From positions 1,851,614-1,915,613 of the forward strand of contig NZ_CP031367.1 of NCBI RefSeq assembly GCF_003355515.1: a stretch of DNA of 64,000 nucleotides, read 5' to 3'. Below the pieces are notes generated by a model. The model saw nothing but the letters and a program-made list of their open reading frames with translations, was not told where the DNA came from and made no database searches. Positions within the stretch are counted from its first letter, which is position 1. Every line of letters begins with the position of its first letter. Made by a program: the position numbers and the translations under genes. The DNA is from Aliarcobacter trophiarum LMG 25534. Its GTDB lineage: Bacteria > Campylobacterota > Campylobacteria > Campylobacterales > Arcobacteraceae. Positions 8,333-16,206 of the stretch are shown in pieces.

Positions 8333-10057
8333 TTAAATTGGATTTACTTTATAAACACCAAGCTCTTTACCATTTGTATCAATAATATGAACTGCACAAG
8401 CAATACAAGGATCAAAACTATGAATAGTTCTTAAAATTTCCAAAGGTTGCTCAACATTTGCAACTTTCGTACCAATTAAAGCAGCTTCATAAGCTCCCAT
8501 TCTTCCTTTATAATCTCTTGGAGCCGCATTCCATGTTGATGGAACAACAGTTTGATAATTTGCAACTTTTCCATCTTTTATCTTAACCCAGTGTCCCAAA
8601 GCTCCTCGAGGAGCCTCTTCAAGACCAATTCCTTTTGCATCTTTTGCAACTGTATTAAAATCGAACTCTGTCCATGTTGATAAATCTCCATTTGCTGTAT
8701 TTAAAGCTAACTCATCTATCCATTCCATCATAATATCAGACATTAACTCACTCTCTATTGCACGAGCAGCTGTTCTCCCGACTGTTGAAAATAATACTGT
8801 TGCAGGAAGATTTGCATTTGTTAAAAAATTTGTCACATATTTTTTAATTCTTTCATCATTTGAAGCATACCCTACAATCATTCTAGCAAGTGGACCTACT
8901 TCCATTCTCTCATCATCATAAAGTGGAGATTTAATCCATGAGTATTTATTTTGTGTATCCAAATATGCGATATTATCCTCTTTTTTACCAAAACCTGTGT
9001 AGTTTGGCTCTGTTACACCATCAAATGGATGAAGATTTGTATTTCCTTTATACCAAGCATGAGTCACATCTTCAGTAATTTTTGCTTCATCTACTTTATA
9101 AACTTTGCTTAAATCTTTATTCTTTACAATTCCAGTAGGAAAAAGTTTTTGTGATTTATAAAATGGTAAATCATCAAGATTAAATCCACCATAAGTCATA
9201 TAGTTTCCTAATCCTCCACCAGTTCCATTTAAGGCCTCTTCCCCATACATAGTTCCAGCCATATAAACATCAGGTAAATATGCCTCTTTTATAAACTTTC
9301 TTCCTTTTTTAAGTAACTGTTTGAATTCGGCAATTCTTGCAGGATTTTTAATATCTTGAACACAAGTAACTCCACCTACAACAAAAGATTGTGGATGAGG
9401 GTTTTTACCCCCGAAGATAGCCATCATTTTTGCCAACTCTCTTTGAAGTTCAAGAGCGTCAAGATAGTGAGAAAGCCCTATTAAATTCTGTTCAGGAGTT
9501 AATTTGAAACCATCACTTCCCCAATAAGCATTTCCAAAAATACCTAATCTTCCTTGTTTTATATATTTTTGAACTCTCTCTTTTACTTGGATATATACAT
9601 CTTCACTAGCATTCCAAGCTCTTTGGTTTGAAAGAGCTGCCCATTTTTGAGCTTCAGCTACTGTTGCTTTTGGGTCTGCATCAAGTGCTTTTGTAATATC
9701 AACCCAATCGAGAGCATGAAGATGATAAAAATGTACAACATGGTCATGAAGATATAAAGCACCTTGAATAAGATTTCTTACTAATCTTGCATTTTTTGGA
9801 ATAGTTATATTAAAGGCATCTTCAACTGCTTCTATACTTCTTTGATAATGAGTTCCTGTACAAACTCCACAAATTCTCATAGCTAATAAGCCACAATCTC
9901 TAGGGTCTCTTCCTTTTAAAATCTCTTCTATACCTCTAAACATTGTTGAAGATGAAAAAGCATCTGTTATAATATTGTTTTCATCAATAATTGCCTCAAT
10001 TCTAAGATGCCCCTCAATCCTTGTGATTGGATCTACTACTAAGTGTTTCTTTACCAT
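8333..10057 (-). CDS. hydB: [NiFe] hydrogenase large subunit HydB
   Basis: This is the catalytic subunit of the periplasm-facing, membrane-bound uptake hydrogenase that oxidises H2. The 574-residue protein carries the N-terminal nickel-ligand motif RICGVCTGTHYQRS (about residues 62-75) and the C-terminal motif DPCIACAVH. After that His, 17 residues (IIDTNGKELGVYKVNPI) follow, which HydD should remove during maturation. Both CxxC pairs are intact, so the enzyme should be active. It begins one base inside the hydA stop codon (TAATG overlap), which gives tight translational coupling of the two subunits. It has no signal peptide of its own and would be exported with HydA through Tat. Confidence 0.97.
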   Translation of the reverse strand: MVKKHLVVDPITRIEGHLRIEAIIDENNIITDAFSSSTMFRGIEEILKGRDPRDCGLLAMRICGVCTGTHYQRSIEAVEDAFNITIPKNARLVRNLIQGALYLHDHVVHFYHLHALDWVDITKALDADPKATVAEAQKWAALSNQRAWNASEDVYIQVKERVQKYIKQGRLGIFGNAYWGSDGFKLTPEQNLIGLSHYLDALELQRELAKMMAIFGGKNPHPQSFVVGGVTCVQDIKNPARIAEFKQLLKKGRKFIKEAYLPDVYMAGTMYGEEALNGTGGGLGNYMTYGGFNLDDLPFYKSQKLFPTGIVKNKDLSKVYKVDEAKITEDVTHAWYKGNTNLHPFDGVTEPNYTGFGKKEDNIAYLDTQNKYSWIKSPLYDDERMEVGPLARMIVGYASNDERIKKYVTNFLTNANLPATVLFSTVGRTAARAIESELMSDIMMEWIDELALNTANGDLSTWTEFDFNTVAKDAKGIGLEEAPRGALGHWVKIKDGKVANYQTVVPSTWNAAPRDYKGRMGAYEAALIGTKVANVEQPLEILRTIHSFDPCIACAVHIIDTNGKELGVYKVNPI

Positions 10058-11292
10058 TATATCTCCTTGTTTTCATCTGCTTTTTTTCCAGCAACTACAC
10101 TAGCAATTGCATGAACTCCAATACCAACTGCTGTTGCAGTTAAAAGTCCCAAACCAAACTGATCAACAGTTTTCTCAACTCCACCTGTTGGTGCTTTTAT
10201 TCTTGCTGTTGCCATTGGTCGTTCATAAGCATATTTATCCCAAAAATCTGGTTCACTACATCCTATACAACCTCTTCCTACCCCAACTGGCCAATTTACT
10301 CCATCATTGTATCTTACAATTGAACAGTTATTAAAAGTCATTGGGCCTTTACATCCAACTTTATATAAACACCAATTATTTTTAGCACCTTCATCTCCCC
10401 ACTCTTCAACAAACTCACCTGCATCAAAGTGAGCTCTTCTTTCACAATTATCATGAATTCTATAACCAAAGGCAAATTTTGGTCTTAGAAGTGAATCTAG
10501 TTCAGGAACTTGCCCTGTTAAAACATAATGTAATATAACACCAACCATATTTGCTGGATTTGCAGGACATGCTGGAATATTTACAATAGCTTTCCCTTTT
10601 ACTAAATCCATAACTCCTACAGCACCTGTTGGATTTGGAGAAGCTGCTGGAACTCCACCAAATGTAGCACAAGTACCAACTGCAACAACTGCTGCTGCAT
10701 CTTTTGACATTCTCATTAAGTGCTCATAAAAGGTCTCACCACTAGCACCAATCGTACCATATTGACCATTATTTGCCATAGGAATTGCTCCTTCAACAAA
10801 TAGAAGATATTTTCCTTTATAAAGATGTACTGCCTCTTCTAGTTGCTTATCAGCATCATGACCTGCACATGCTTGTAAAGTTTCATGAAATTCTAGGCTT
10901 AATACATCAAATAGTAAATCATCAACTGTTGGAGCTGAGCTTCTTAAAAGAGCTTCAGAATTTCCAGCACAATCTTGTAGCTCTATCCAAACAACGGGAA
11001 CTCTATTCATAAGCTCTGTTGCTTCAGCAACAAGCGGAGCAAACATAGGTGGAAGCATCAATGTAGCAGTTGTTGCACTAACCCACTTCATAAAATCTCT
11101 TCTATTTATTCCCTCACTATCAATAATATCCATCATATCAATATCTTTTAGAGGTTCTTGTTCTCTTAAAGATTGAAGTCTTGCTTTTGATTTCTCAAAC
11201 AAAGAGTTATAAAACTCTTCACCTTTATTTGTATCAACTCTAGTTGATTTTTGAGTAAAAACTTCCCTCACTCTCTCCATATTATCGTTCAT
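10057..11292 (-). CDS. hydA: [NiFe] hydrogenase small subunit HydA with Tat signal
   Basis: This is the Fe-S subunit carrying electrons from HydB to HydC. The 411-residue precursor has a Tat motif, NRRDFMKWVS, near residue 64, preceded by an unusually long N-terminal region. The start is supported by a strong TAGGAGG ribosome site just upstream. A C-terminal hydrophobic helix (about residues 375-400) would anchor it in the membrane. Conserved cysteines appear in GTCATFGGVPAASP, IPACPANP and the distal CIGCSEPDFWD region. Unlike the textbook CxxC-x-E first motif of the proximal cluster, this one reads DCAGNSEALLR, with Asn at residue 111 where a second Cys is usual. An extra Cys is present at about residue 142. 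hydA heads the operon. Confidence 0.95.
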   Translation of the reverse strand: MNDNMERVREVFTQKSTRVDTNKGEEFYNSLFEKSKARLQSLREQEPLKDIDMMDIIDSEGINRRDFMKWVSATTATLMLPPMFAPLVAEATELMNRVPVVWIELQDCAGNSEALLRSSAPTVDDLLFDVLSLEFHETLQACAGHDADKQLEEAVHLYKGKYLLFVEGAIPMANNGQYGTIGASGETFYEHLMRMSKDAAAVVAVGTCATFGGVPAASPNPTGAVGVMDLVKGKAIVNIPACPANPANMVGVILHYVLTGQVPELDSLLRPKFAFGYRIHDNCERRAHFDAGEFVEEWGDEGAKNNWCLYKVGCKGPMTFNNCSIVRYNDGVNWPVGVGRGCIGCSEPDFWDKYAYERPMATARIKAPTGGVEKTVDQFGLGLLTATAVGIGVHAIASVVAGKKADENKEI

Positions 11293-11496
11293 ATATCCTC
11301 CTACTTAAAATATAGACAATCTTTTAAGAATGTATTCCAATAAAACTTATATTTTAATAAAGAAATATCCAAAAAAGGATTGAACTTGTCTTGATTGAAA
11401 ATAATGATAAAAATAATTTACGATTTATTGGTACTTATAAAGATTATTTTGTTCCAAAACTATTTATGTGTAGAATTTTATAAGTTTTTTCTAAAC

Positions 11497-11513
11497 TGTT
11501 ACATTAATTAACA
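11497..11513. promoter_or_regulatory. Dyad in the hydA upstream region
   Basis: The 233-base gap upstream of hydA contains a perfect inverted repeat, TGTTA-N7-TAACA, about 205 bases before the hydA ATG and 13 bases beyond the yaaA stop. The spacing does not match the usual 4- or 6-base Crp/Fnr layout, so the binding protein is unclear. Otherwise this gap is AT-rich. I see the strong ribosome site at its end but no convincing -10/-35 pair or sigma-54 box. Weak call. Confidence 0.25.
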
Positions 11514-11525
11514 AATATATAAAAA

Positions 11526-12263
11526 CTAATTTATAATAAAAACTATCTCCTTTTTAAAACCTTGCTCTTTTATCTCAATAAGATTTAGATTTGGGATATT
11601 TATTTGTAGGAGTTCACCAAAAAAATTTATCTTTTTTTGTGCAATTATTTTTAGAATCTCCCCTCTATAAGCCTTTGCAAAGTGACTTACAACTTTTCCA
11701 TCTTTTATAAATTTCATAGTATAGTATGGTTTTTTTATGGTATAAAATTTTTCATAAAATCCTGCTCTTAAGTCTAAAATATCTTCATCTTCTAAATATT
11801 TATCCAAAATATCACTAAAACTCTCATTGTAAAACTTCTCTATTTTTAGATTTTCAAAAGTTTCACCCTGTTTCAGTTTATAATCAGGAATCTGGTCACT
11901 CGCTTTTATTACTCCAAAAAGGTTTGAAAATATCAAAACATTTTCATCTATATATTTTTTAGAGCTCTCATCTAAATTTTCATAATCCAAATAATCGTAA
12001 GCAACACCTTCATATCTTTGTATTGCTTTTAAAAGTGGATTTTTAAAAATATTCATTTTATATTTTTCTATTACATCATATTTTTTTGTACCAAAAAGTT
12101 TTTCTAACTCAGATACGGTAGCAGTCTTTAAAAAATTATTATAAGAATTTAATATCTCTAACCTTTTATTAAAAAGTTCGGGAAATATAACACTATTTTT
12201 ATCAAAATTCTTTTTATCCCCACCACTATTTTTTGTCTCGCTAGGAGAAAATAATATCTTCAT
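11526..12263 (-). CDS. yaaA: Peroxide stress protein YaaA (UPF0246/DUF328)
   Basis: YaaA-family proteins lower free iron and protect DNA from peroxide damage in E. coli. They bind DNA and share one conserved fold. The 245-residue product begins MKILFSPSETKNSGGDKK, the diagnostic N-terminus of the family. It also has LFGVIKASDQIPDYKL in the middle and DLRAGFYEKFY and FAKAYRGE later. The open frame extends 26 codons further upstream, but that part overlaps marC and lacks family similarity, so I start at the ATG at 12263. It lies 14 bases downstream of marC and is probably cotranscribed with it. Confidence 0.92.
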   Translation of the reverse strand: MKILFSPSETKNSGGDKKNFDKNSVIFPELFNKRLEILNSYNNFLKTATVSELEKLFGTKKYDVIEKYKMNIFKNPLLKAIQRYEGVAYDYLDYENLDESSKKYIDENVLIFSNLFGVIKASDQIPDYKLKQGETFENLKIEKFYNESFSDILDKYLEDEDILDLRAGFYEKFYTIKKPYYTMKFIKDGKVVSHFAKAYRGEILKIIAQKKINFFGELLQINIPNLNLIEIKEQGFKKEIVFIIN

Positions 12264-12277
12264 ATTTATTCCTAATT

Positions 12278-12919
12278 TTAATTTGGAAAATTTATTACTA
12301 TCTCTTTTACACCATTTATCATAAATTGTGTTCCCATACAAACAAGTAAAAACCCCATAATTCTTGAAATTGCATCTACTCCATTTTGTCCAACTATTTT
12401 CATAATTACATCGGCACTTCTCAAGCTAAACCACAAAATAATACTAAGAATTAAAGGAACCAAAATTGAGGCTGTATAAATAACCCACATAGGAGAATTT
12501 GCTTGTCCACTACTTACACTAGAGGCTATACTAATAACCATTGCAATTGTTCCAGGTCCTGCAGTACTTGGCATTGCAAGTGGAACAAAAGCTATACTCT
12601 CCTCTTTCTTATCTTGAGTATTTTCATCTTTTTTTGCAGGAAAAAGCATTCTAAAACCAATATATGCAACTATTAATCCACCTGCTATTCTAAGACCTGG
12701 AATAGATATCCCAAAGGTTTTCATTATAAACTGTCCAAAATAGAATGAAATAACTATAATAAAAAATACATAAACTGAAGCAAGAAAAGCTTCTCTATTT
12801 TTTTCTTGCTTTGTCATATTATGGCTAAGTGCAATAAATAGAGCAACTGTAGTTATTGGATTTGCCAAAGGAAGTAAGATAATAAGTCCCAAAGAGACAC
12901 TATTGAATAATGCTATCAC
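12278..12919 (-). CDS. MarC/YchE family integral membrane protein
   Basis: This is a 213-residue polytopic inner-membrane protein with about six hydrophobic segments. The MarC signature is visible in [18 protein letters not shown] near the N-terminus and in [20 protein letters not shown] in the middle. The family was first linked to multiple antibiotic resistance, but that link has been withdrawn for E. coli MarC and the transported substrate is unknown. The start codon is GTG at 12919, sharing one base with the stop of the upstream Crp/Fnr gene (TAGTG). A short charged loop ([13 protein letters not shown]) separates the two halves. It is the middle gene of a crp/fnr-like, marC, yaaA run. Confidence 0.88.
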   Translation of the reverse strand: MIALFNSVSLGLIILLPLANPITTVALFIALSHNMTKQEKNREAFLASVYVFFIIVISFYFGQFIMKTFGISIPGLRIAGGLIVAYIGFRMLFPAKKDENTQDKKEESIAFVPLAMPSTAGPGTIAMVISIASSVSSGQANSPMWVIYTASILVPLILSIILWFSLRSADVIMKIVGQNGVDAISRIMGFLLVCMGTQFMINGVKEIVINFPN

Positions 12920-13575
12920 TAAAAATTACCAATAAAGCTATGTAACTTATTATGATTTAATATTTTGATATGTCCTTTTTCATTCTCTATAATTTGCTCT
13001 TTTTTTAGTTTTGACAATTGTCTTGAAAAAGTCTCTGGAGTAATATTTAAAATTTGGGCTATTTTTACCTGTTTTAGAGTTTGAAGAAGCTCTTCATTTT
13101 CATATAAAAATTTTGCAATCTTTTCCATACTATTTAAACTTACATTATAATCTATAAAATTTTGCAAAAATTTTATCTTTTTTGTAAGAGATTTTATAAA
13201 AAACATTGCAATATCAGGTTTTAGTAAAAACTCTTCTCTAAATTTGTTATAATCAATTAAAATAACTTCAGCATCTGTCTCAAAAGAACAATTTGCTAAA
13301 AAATTTATATCTTCATAATTCATTATTTCAGCTATTAATGCAGGGCCTGTAAGATTATGAATTATCACTTCATTATCCTTAAAATCATGTGTGTAAAGTT
13401 TTGCAATACCTCGCACTAGAAGATGAAGATATTTTGACTCATCACCTTTATAAAATAGTATTTCATCTTTTTTATACATTTTTTTTGAAGATATACTTTT
13501 TAACTTATCTAAATCTTTCTCTTCTAAAAAATTAAAATATTTATAATCATCATATTTTCTTGAAATATTATCCAC
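12919..13575 (-). CDS. Crp/Fnr family transcriptional regulator (no Fe-S cysteines)
   Basis: The protein has 218 residues when started at the GTG at 13575, which is 6 bases after a good AAGGAG site. The open frame runs on to 13614, but that extension covers the operator-like dyad described nearby. The N-terminal half is a cyclic-nucleotide-binding-type beta barrel ([29 protein letters not shown]). The C-terminal half carries a Crp-type winged helix with [20 protein letters not shown] as the recognition helix. Only one cysteine is present, so it is not an FNR-type Fe-S sensor. A DNR/NssR-like nitric oxide sensor is possible given the divergent ygbA gene. It is the first gene of the marC-yaaA transcript and probably regulates itself. 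Confidence 0.85.
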   Translation of the reverse strand: MDNISRKYDDYKYFNFLEEKDLDKLKSISSKKMYKKDEILFYKGDESKYLHLLVRGIAKLYTHDFKDNEVIIHNLTGPALIAEIMNYEDINFLANCSFETDAEVILIDYNKFREEFLLKPDIAMFFIKSLTKKIKFLQNFIDYNVSLNSMEKIAKFLYENEELLQTLKQVKIAQILNITPETFSRQLSKLKKEQIIENEKGHIKILNHNKLHSFIGNF

Positions 13576-13587
13576 TTCACTCTCCTT

Positions 13588-13603
13588 ATTGACCCCCGTC
13601 AAT
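13588..13603. promoter_or_regulatory. Crp/Fnr-type operator between regulator and ygbA
   Basis: The sequence is ATTGAC CCCC GTCAAT, a perfect 6-4-6 dyad that fits the TTGAC-N4-GTCAA pattern of DNR/NnrR-type Crp/Fnr regulators. It lies 55 bases before the ygbA start and just upstream of the regulator's own ribosome site, so it could act on both genes. A TACTAA at about 13630-13635 is a possible -10 box for ygbA, which would put the dyad about 45 bases upstream of transcription start, close to a class II activator site. Confidence 0.75.
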
Positions 13604-13657
13604 TTTATATTCACAATTGTATGAAAAAATACTAAAATTTAAGTTAAAGTTAGCAAA

Positions 13658-14020
13658 ATGACACACGAAAAATTTGAAATTGAGATAAATACATTAAAAA
13701 AATTTTATGAACTATACTGTAAAGATAAACATGAAAATCAAACTTTTAAACTTCATAAAGAGACTTATAGAGGAACTGAGTTTGAATTAGAGCTTCTCTT
13801 ATGTAAAGAGTGTTTTACAGCGATAAACTACTCTTTTGATAGACTTCAAGGTTGTCCACATGAGATAAAACCAAGGTGTAGAACTTGTAAATCTCCATGT
13901 TATGAAAAACAAAAATGGAAAGAGGTTGCTAGAGTTATGAAATATTCAGCTATAAAACTATCTTTAGGAAAAATTAAATCAAGAGTTATGGGTATATTTA
14001 ATAATTCTACCAAAGAATAG
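13658..14020 (+). CDS. ygbA: Nitrous oxide-stimulated promoter family protein (YgbA-like)
   Basis: The 120-residue protein matches the NO_prom/YgbA family. A cysteine-rich core is visible: ELLLCKECFTAINYSFDRL, then GCPHEIKPRCRTCKSPCYEKQKW, followed by a basic C-terminal helix. In enterobacteria ygbA belongs to the NsrR regulon and is induced by nitric oxide; it supports growth after nitrosative stress. The six cysteines suggest a metal or nitrosylation site. It is divergent from a Crp/Fnr regulator with a palindromic operator between them. Its last 14 bases overlap the end of ung on the other strand. I am confident of the family; the biochemical function is unknown. Confidence 0.85.
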   Translation: MTHEKFEIEINTLKKFYELYCKDKHENQTFKLHKETYRGTEFELELLLCKECFTAINYSFDRLQGCPHEIKPRCRTCKSPCYEKQKWKEVARVMKYSAIKLSLGKIKSRVMGIFNNSTKE

Positions 14021-14657
14021 CCTCTTTTTTTAGTGATACTAAAATATCATTTGCTCTTGAAAAGTGTTTACAACCAAAAAAACCCCTATATGCACTAAGT
14101 GGACTTGGATGAACTGAAGTCAAAATATAATGTTTTGTCTCATCTATTAATTCTTTTTTTCTTATAGCAGGAGTTCCCCAAAGTAAAAAAATCATATCAC
14201 TACAATTTTGGCTAATATATTTAATAATATTATCTGTAAATACTTCCCAACCTAATTTTTGATGGCTACCTGCTTTTGCCTCTTCAACAGTTAAAACTGT
14301 ATTTAAAAGTAAAACCCCTTGCCTTGCCCAAGGTGACAAATCTCCATTTACACAAACTGAAGGTTTTCCTAGATCTTCATAAATCTCTTTTAAAATATTT
14401 TGCATTGAAGGTGGATTTTTAATATTTGCTGGAGTTGAAAATGCTAAACCTTGTGCTTGTCCGAAGCCATGGTATGGGTCCTGTCCTAGAATTACAACTT
14501 TTAAGTTATCAAGTTTTGTAAGAGAAAAAGCTCTAAAAATATCATTTTGTTCTGGAAAAACTCTTGAAGTTTCATACCTTCTATCAATCTCTTGTTTTAA
14601 TATTTTATAATAATCTTTTTGTTTTTCTAAATTTATTACCTCTTCCCAACTATTCAC
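14007..14657 (-). CDS. ung: Uracil-DNA glycosylase
   Basis: Ung removes uracil from DNA as the first step of base excision repair. The 216-residue protein has the family-1 active site VILGQDPYHGFGQAQGLAFS near residue 54, with the catalytic Asp and Tyr. It also has PPSMQNILKEI, LLLNTVLTVEEAKAGSH and the C-terminal HPSPLSAYRGFFGCKHFSRAN loop with the catalytic His. Length and motifs are normal. The gene is convergent with ygbA, with a 14-base overlap of the coding ends. It lies just downstream of the terminator that closes the aldehyde dehydrogenase gene, so it probably has its own promoter. Confidence 0.97.
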   Translation of the reverse strand: MNSWEEVINLEKQKDYYKILKQEIDRRYETSRVFPEQNDIFRAFSLTKLDNLKVVILGQDPYHGFGQAQGLAFSTPANIKNPPSMQNILKEIYEDLGKPSVCVNGDLSPWARQGVLLLNTVLTVEEAKAGSHQKLGWEVFTDNIIKYISQNCSDMIFLLWGTPAIRKKELIDETKHYILTSVHPSPLSAYRGFFGCKHFSRANDILVSLKKEAILW

Positions 14658-14683
14658 TTTTATATCCTTTTAAATAGATTTCT

Positions 14684-14718
14684 TAAATAAAAAAAGCTAA
14701 GGTAAAAACCTTAGCTTT
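14684..14718 (-). terminator. Intrinsic terminator after the aldehyde dehydrogenase gene
   Basis: On the minus strand AAAGCTAAGG and CCTTAGCTTT form a 10-bp stem with a 6-base loop, followed by a T-rich run. It begins about 25 bases beyond the stop codon of the aldehyde dehydrogenase gene. Confidence 0.9.
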
Positions 14719-14741
14719 TAAAGTATTAAAAAAATCGCAAA

Positions 14742-16133
14742 TTATAAAACAGAAGATTTTATAACCATCATTTTTTCAACACTCATATCATTCATTGAGT
14801 GTGGAATTCCACCCATTCCAAGTCCTGATACTTTTGCTCCACCAAATGGCATCCAATCAACTCTAAATGCTGTATGATCATTTACCATTACAGCAGTTGC
14901 ATTTAATCTTTTCACAGTTTTTAATGCATTATCAATATTTTTTGTAAATACAGCTGCTTGGAAAGATACATCAAGTTGATTTGCTCTAGCAATTGCTTCA
15001 TCTAGAGTTTTATAAGAATATATACAAACAACAGGTCCAAACACCTCTTTTGTAGATACTAAAGCATCTTCAGCTGGATTTAAAATAACTGTTGGCTCAA
15101 AACAAGAAGCTCCTATTCTTTTTCCACCAGTTAAAATTTTTCCACCTTTTGAAACAGCTTCATTAACCCACTCTTCAACTCTATCTACCTCAGCATTATT
15201 AATTAGTGGTCCCACTTCTGTTTTAGGGTCAAGCTGATTTCCAACAATTAATTTTGAAGCTGCTGTTGCTAATTTACTAGCAACTTCTTCACAAATTGAT
15301 TCTTGAACAAATACTCTTTGAACAGATACACAAACTTGTCCAGCATGATAAAACCCACCCTTTGCAAGTGCTGGAATCATATCTTCAATATCAGCATCAG
15401 CTTCAACAATAACTGGTGCAACTCCACCATGTTCTAAAACAACTCTTGTTCCATCACTAGCTTTTGAATTTAAATACCAACCAACAGATCCTGAACCAAT
15501 AAATGTCAAGAATGCAGTTTTTGGTGATGTAGATAATAACTCTCCACCTTTTCTATCACAAACAACAGCTTGTGCCCATCCTTTTGGAAGACCTGCCTCT
15601 TCAAGAATTTCTACTAATCTAACTGCACTCATAGGAGTTTGAGTTGCTGGTCTAATGATAACTGGACATCCAGCTGCAATTGCAGGAATTACTTGGTGAA
15701 CTGCAAGATTAAAAGGGTGATTAAATGCAGAAATTGCAGCAACAACACCTATTGGTTCTTTAAATGTATAAGCCATTCTATTTGCACTTGTATTTGTGTG
15801 TCCCATAGCTACTTCTTTTCCTTCAAATACACTTAAATATTCAATAGCTATTTTAATTCCATTTATTGCTCTTAAAATTTCAACTTTTGAGTCAATATAA
15901 GGTTTTCCACCCTCACTTGCACAAAGAATTGTAAGCTCTTCAACTTGAGAACTCATAATTTTCATAACATTTTCTAAAATTTCAACTCTTTTGTATTTTG
16001 GTAACCACCCATCTTTATTTGTAAAAGTTTTATGTGCTAGATCAATAGCAGCTTCAACCTCTTCAAAAGTGTTAAATTTTACACTTCCTACAACTTTTCC
16101 ATCAAATGGTGATGTAACATCTATTTTGCTCAT
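14742..16133 (-). CDS. NAD(P)-dependent aldehyde dehydrogenase
   Basis: The 463-residue protein is of the ALDH superfamily. The catalytic cysteine is in GQVCVSVQRVFVQ, the general-base Glu in VVLEHGG, and the cofactor-binding region in FIGSGSVG. The N-terminus (SPFDGKVVGSVKFNTFEEV) and PIGVVAAISAFNHPFNL recall the lactaldehyde/glyceraldehyde dehydrogenase branch, but substrate cannot be read from sequence. It is downstream of an acetolactate-synthase-like ThDP enzyme, separated by a 73-base gap that contains a strong terminator hairpin. An AGGAGA ribosome site precedes the ATG. One inference is that the ThDP enzyme and this dehydrogenase work on the same 2-oxo acid or aldehyde, but this is not shown. 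Confidence 0.9.
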   Translation of the reverse strand: MSKIDVTSPFDGKVVGSVKFNTFEEVEAAIDLAHKTFTNKDGWLPKYKRVEILENVMKIMSSQVEELTILCASEGGKPYIDSKVEILRAINGIKIAIEYLSVFEGKEVAMGHTNTSANRMAYTFKEPIGVVAAISAFNHPFNLAVHQVIPAIAAGCPVIIRPATQTPMSAVRLVEILEEAGLPKGWAQAVVCDRKGGELLSTSPKTAFLTFIGSGSVGWYLNSKASDGTRVVLEHGGVAPVIVEADADIEDMIPALAKGGFYHAGQVCVSVQRVFVQESICEEVASKLATAASKLIVGNQLDPKTEVGPLINNAEVDRVEEWVNEAVSKGGKILTGGKRIGASCFEPTVILNPAEDALVSTKEVFGPVVCIYSYKTLDEAIARANQLDVSFQAAVFTKNIDNALKTVKRLNATAVMVNDHTAFRVDWMPFGGAKVSGLGMGGIPHSMNDMSVEKMMVIKSSVL

Positions 16134-16161
16134 ATTTTCTCCTTTTTTTAAAGTTTTAAGA

Positions 16162-16193
16162 ATAAAAAAAGGGGCTTTTTTTAAAGCCCCTTT
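16162..16193 (-). terminator. Terminator or attenuator between ALS-like and aldehyde dehydrogenase genes
   Basis: On the minus strand AAAGGGGCTTT and AAAGCCCCTTT form an 11-bp stem with a 4-base loop, followed by a T-rich tract. It lies 14 bases past the stop of the ThDP enzyme gene and about 30 bases before the aldehyde dehydrogenase start. Read-through would be needed for cotranscription, since I see no separate promoter in the gap. Confidence 0.9.
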
Positions 16194-16206
16194 GAAACGG
16201 TATTAA

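Noticed and set aside
10107..11012. Two rightward open frames of 75 codons each opposite hydA
   Set aside because: They are shadows of hydA, rich in Leu, Gln and His as expected from antisense reading of this codon use.
11293..11525. Sigma-54 promoter for the hydrogenase operon
   Set aside because: I searched the upstream strand for GG-N10-GC with flanking TGGCAC/TTGCA-like bases and found no acceptable match.
12264..12341. N-terminal extension of YaaA
   Set aside because: The extra 26 codons overlap marC and do not resemble the family; MKILFSPSETK at 12263 is the conserved start.
13576..13614. Upstream GTG start for the Crp/Fnr regulator
   Set aside because: That start has no ribosome site and the region contains the operator-like dyad. 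The GTG at 13575 follows AAGGAG.
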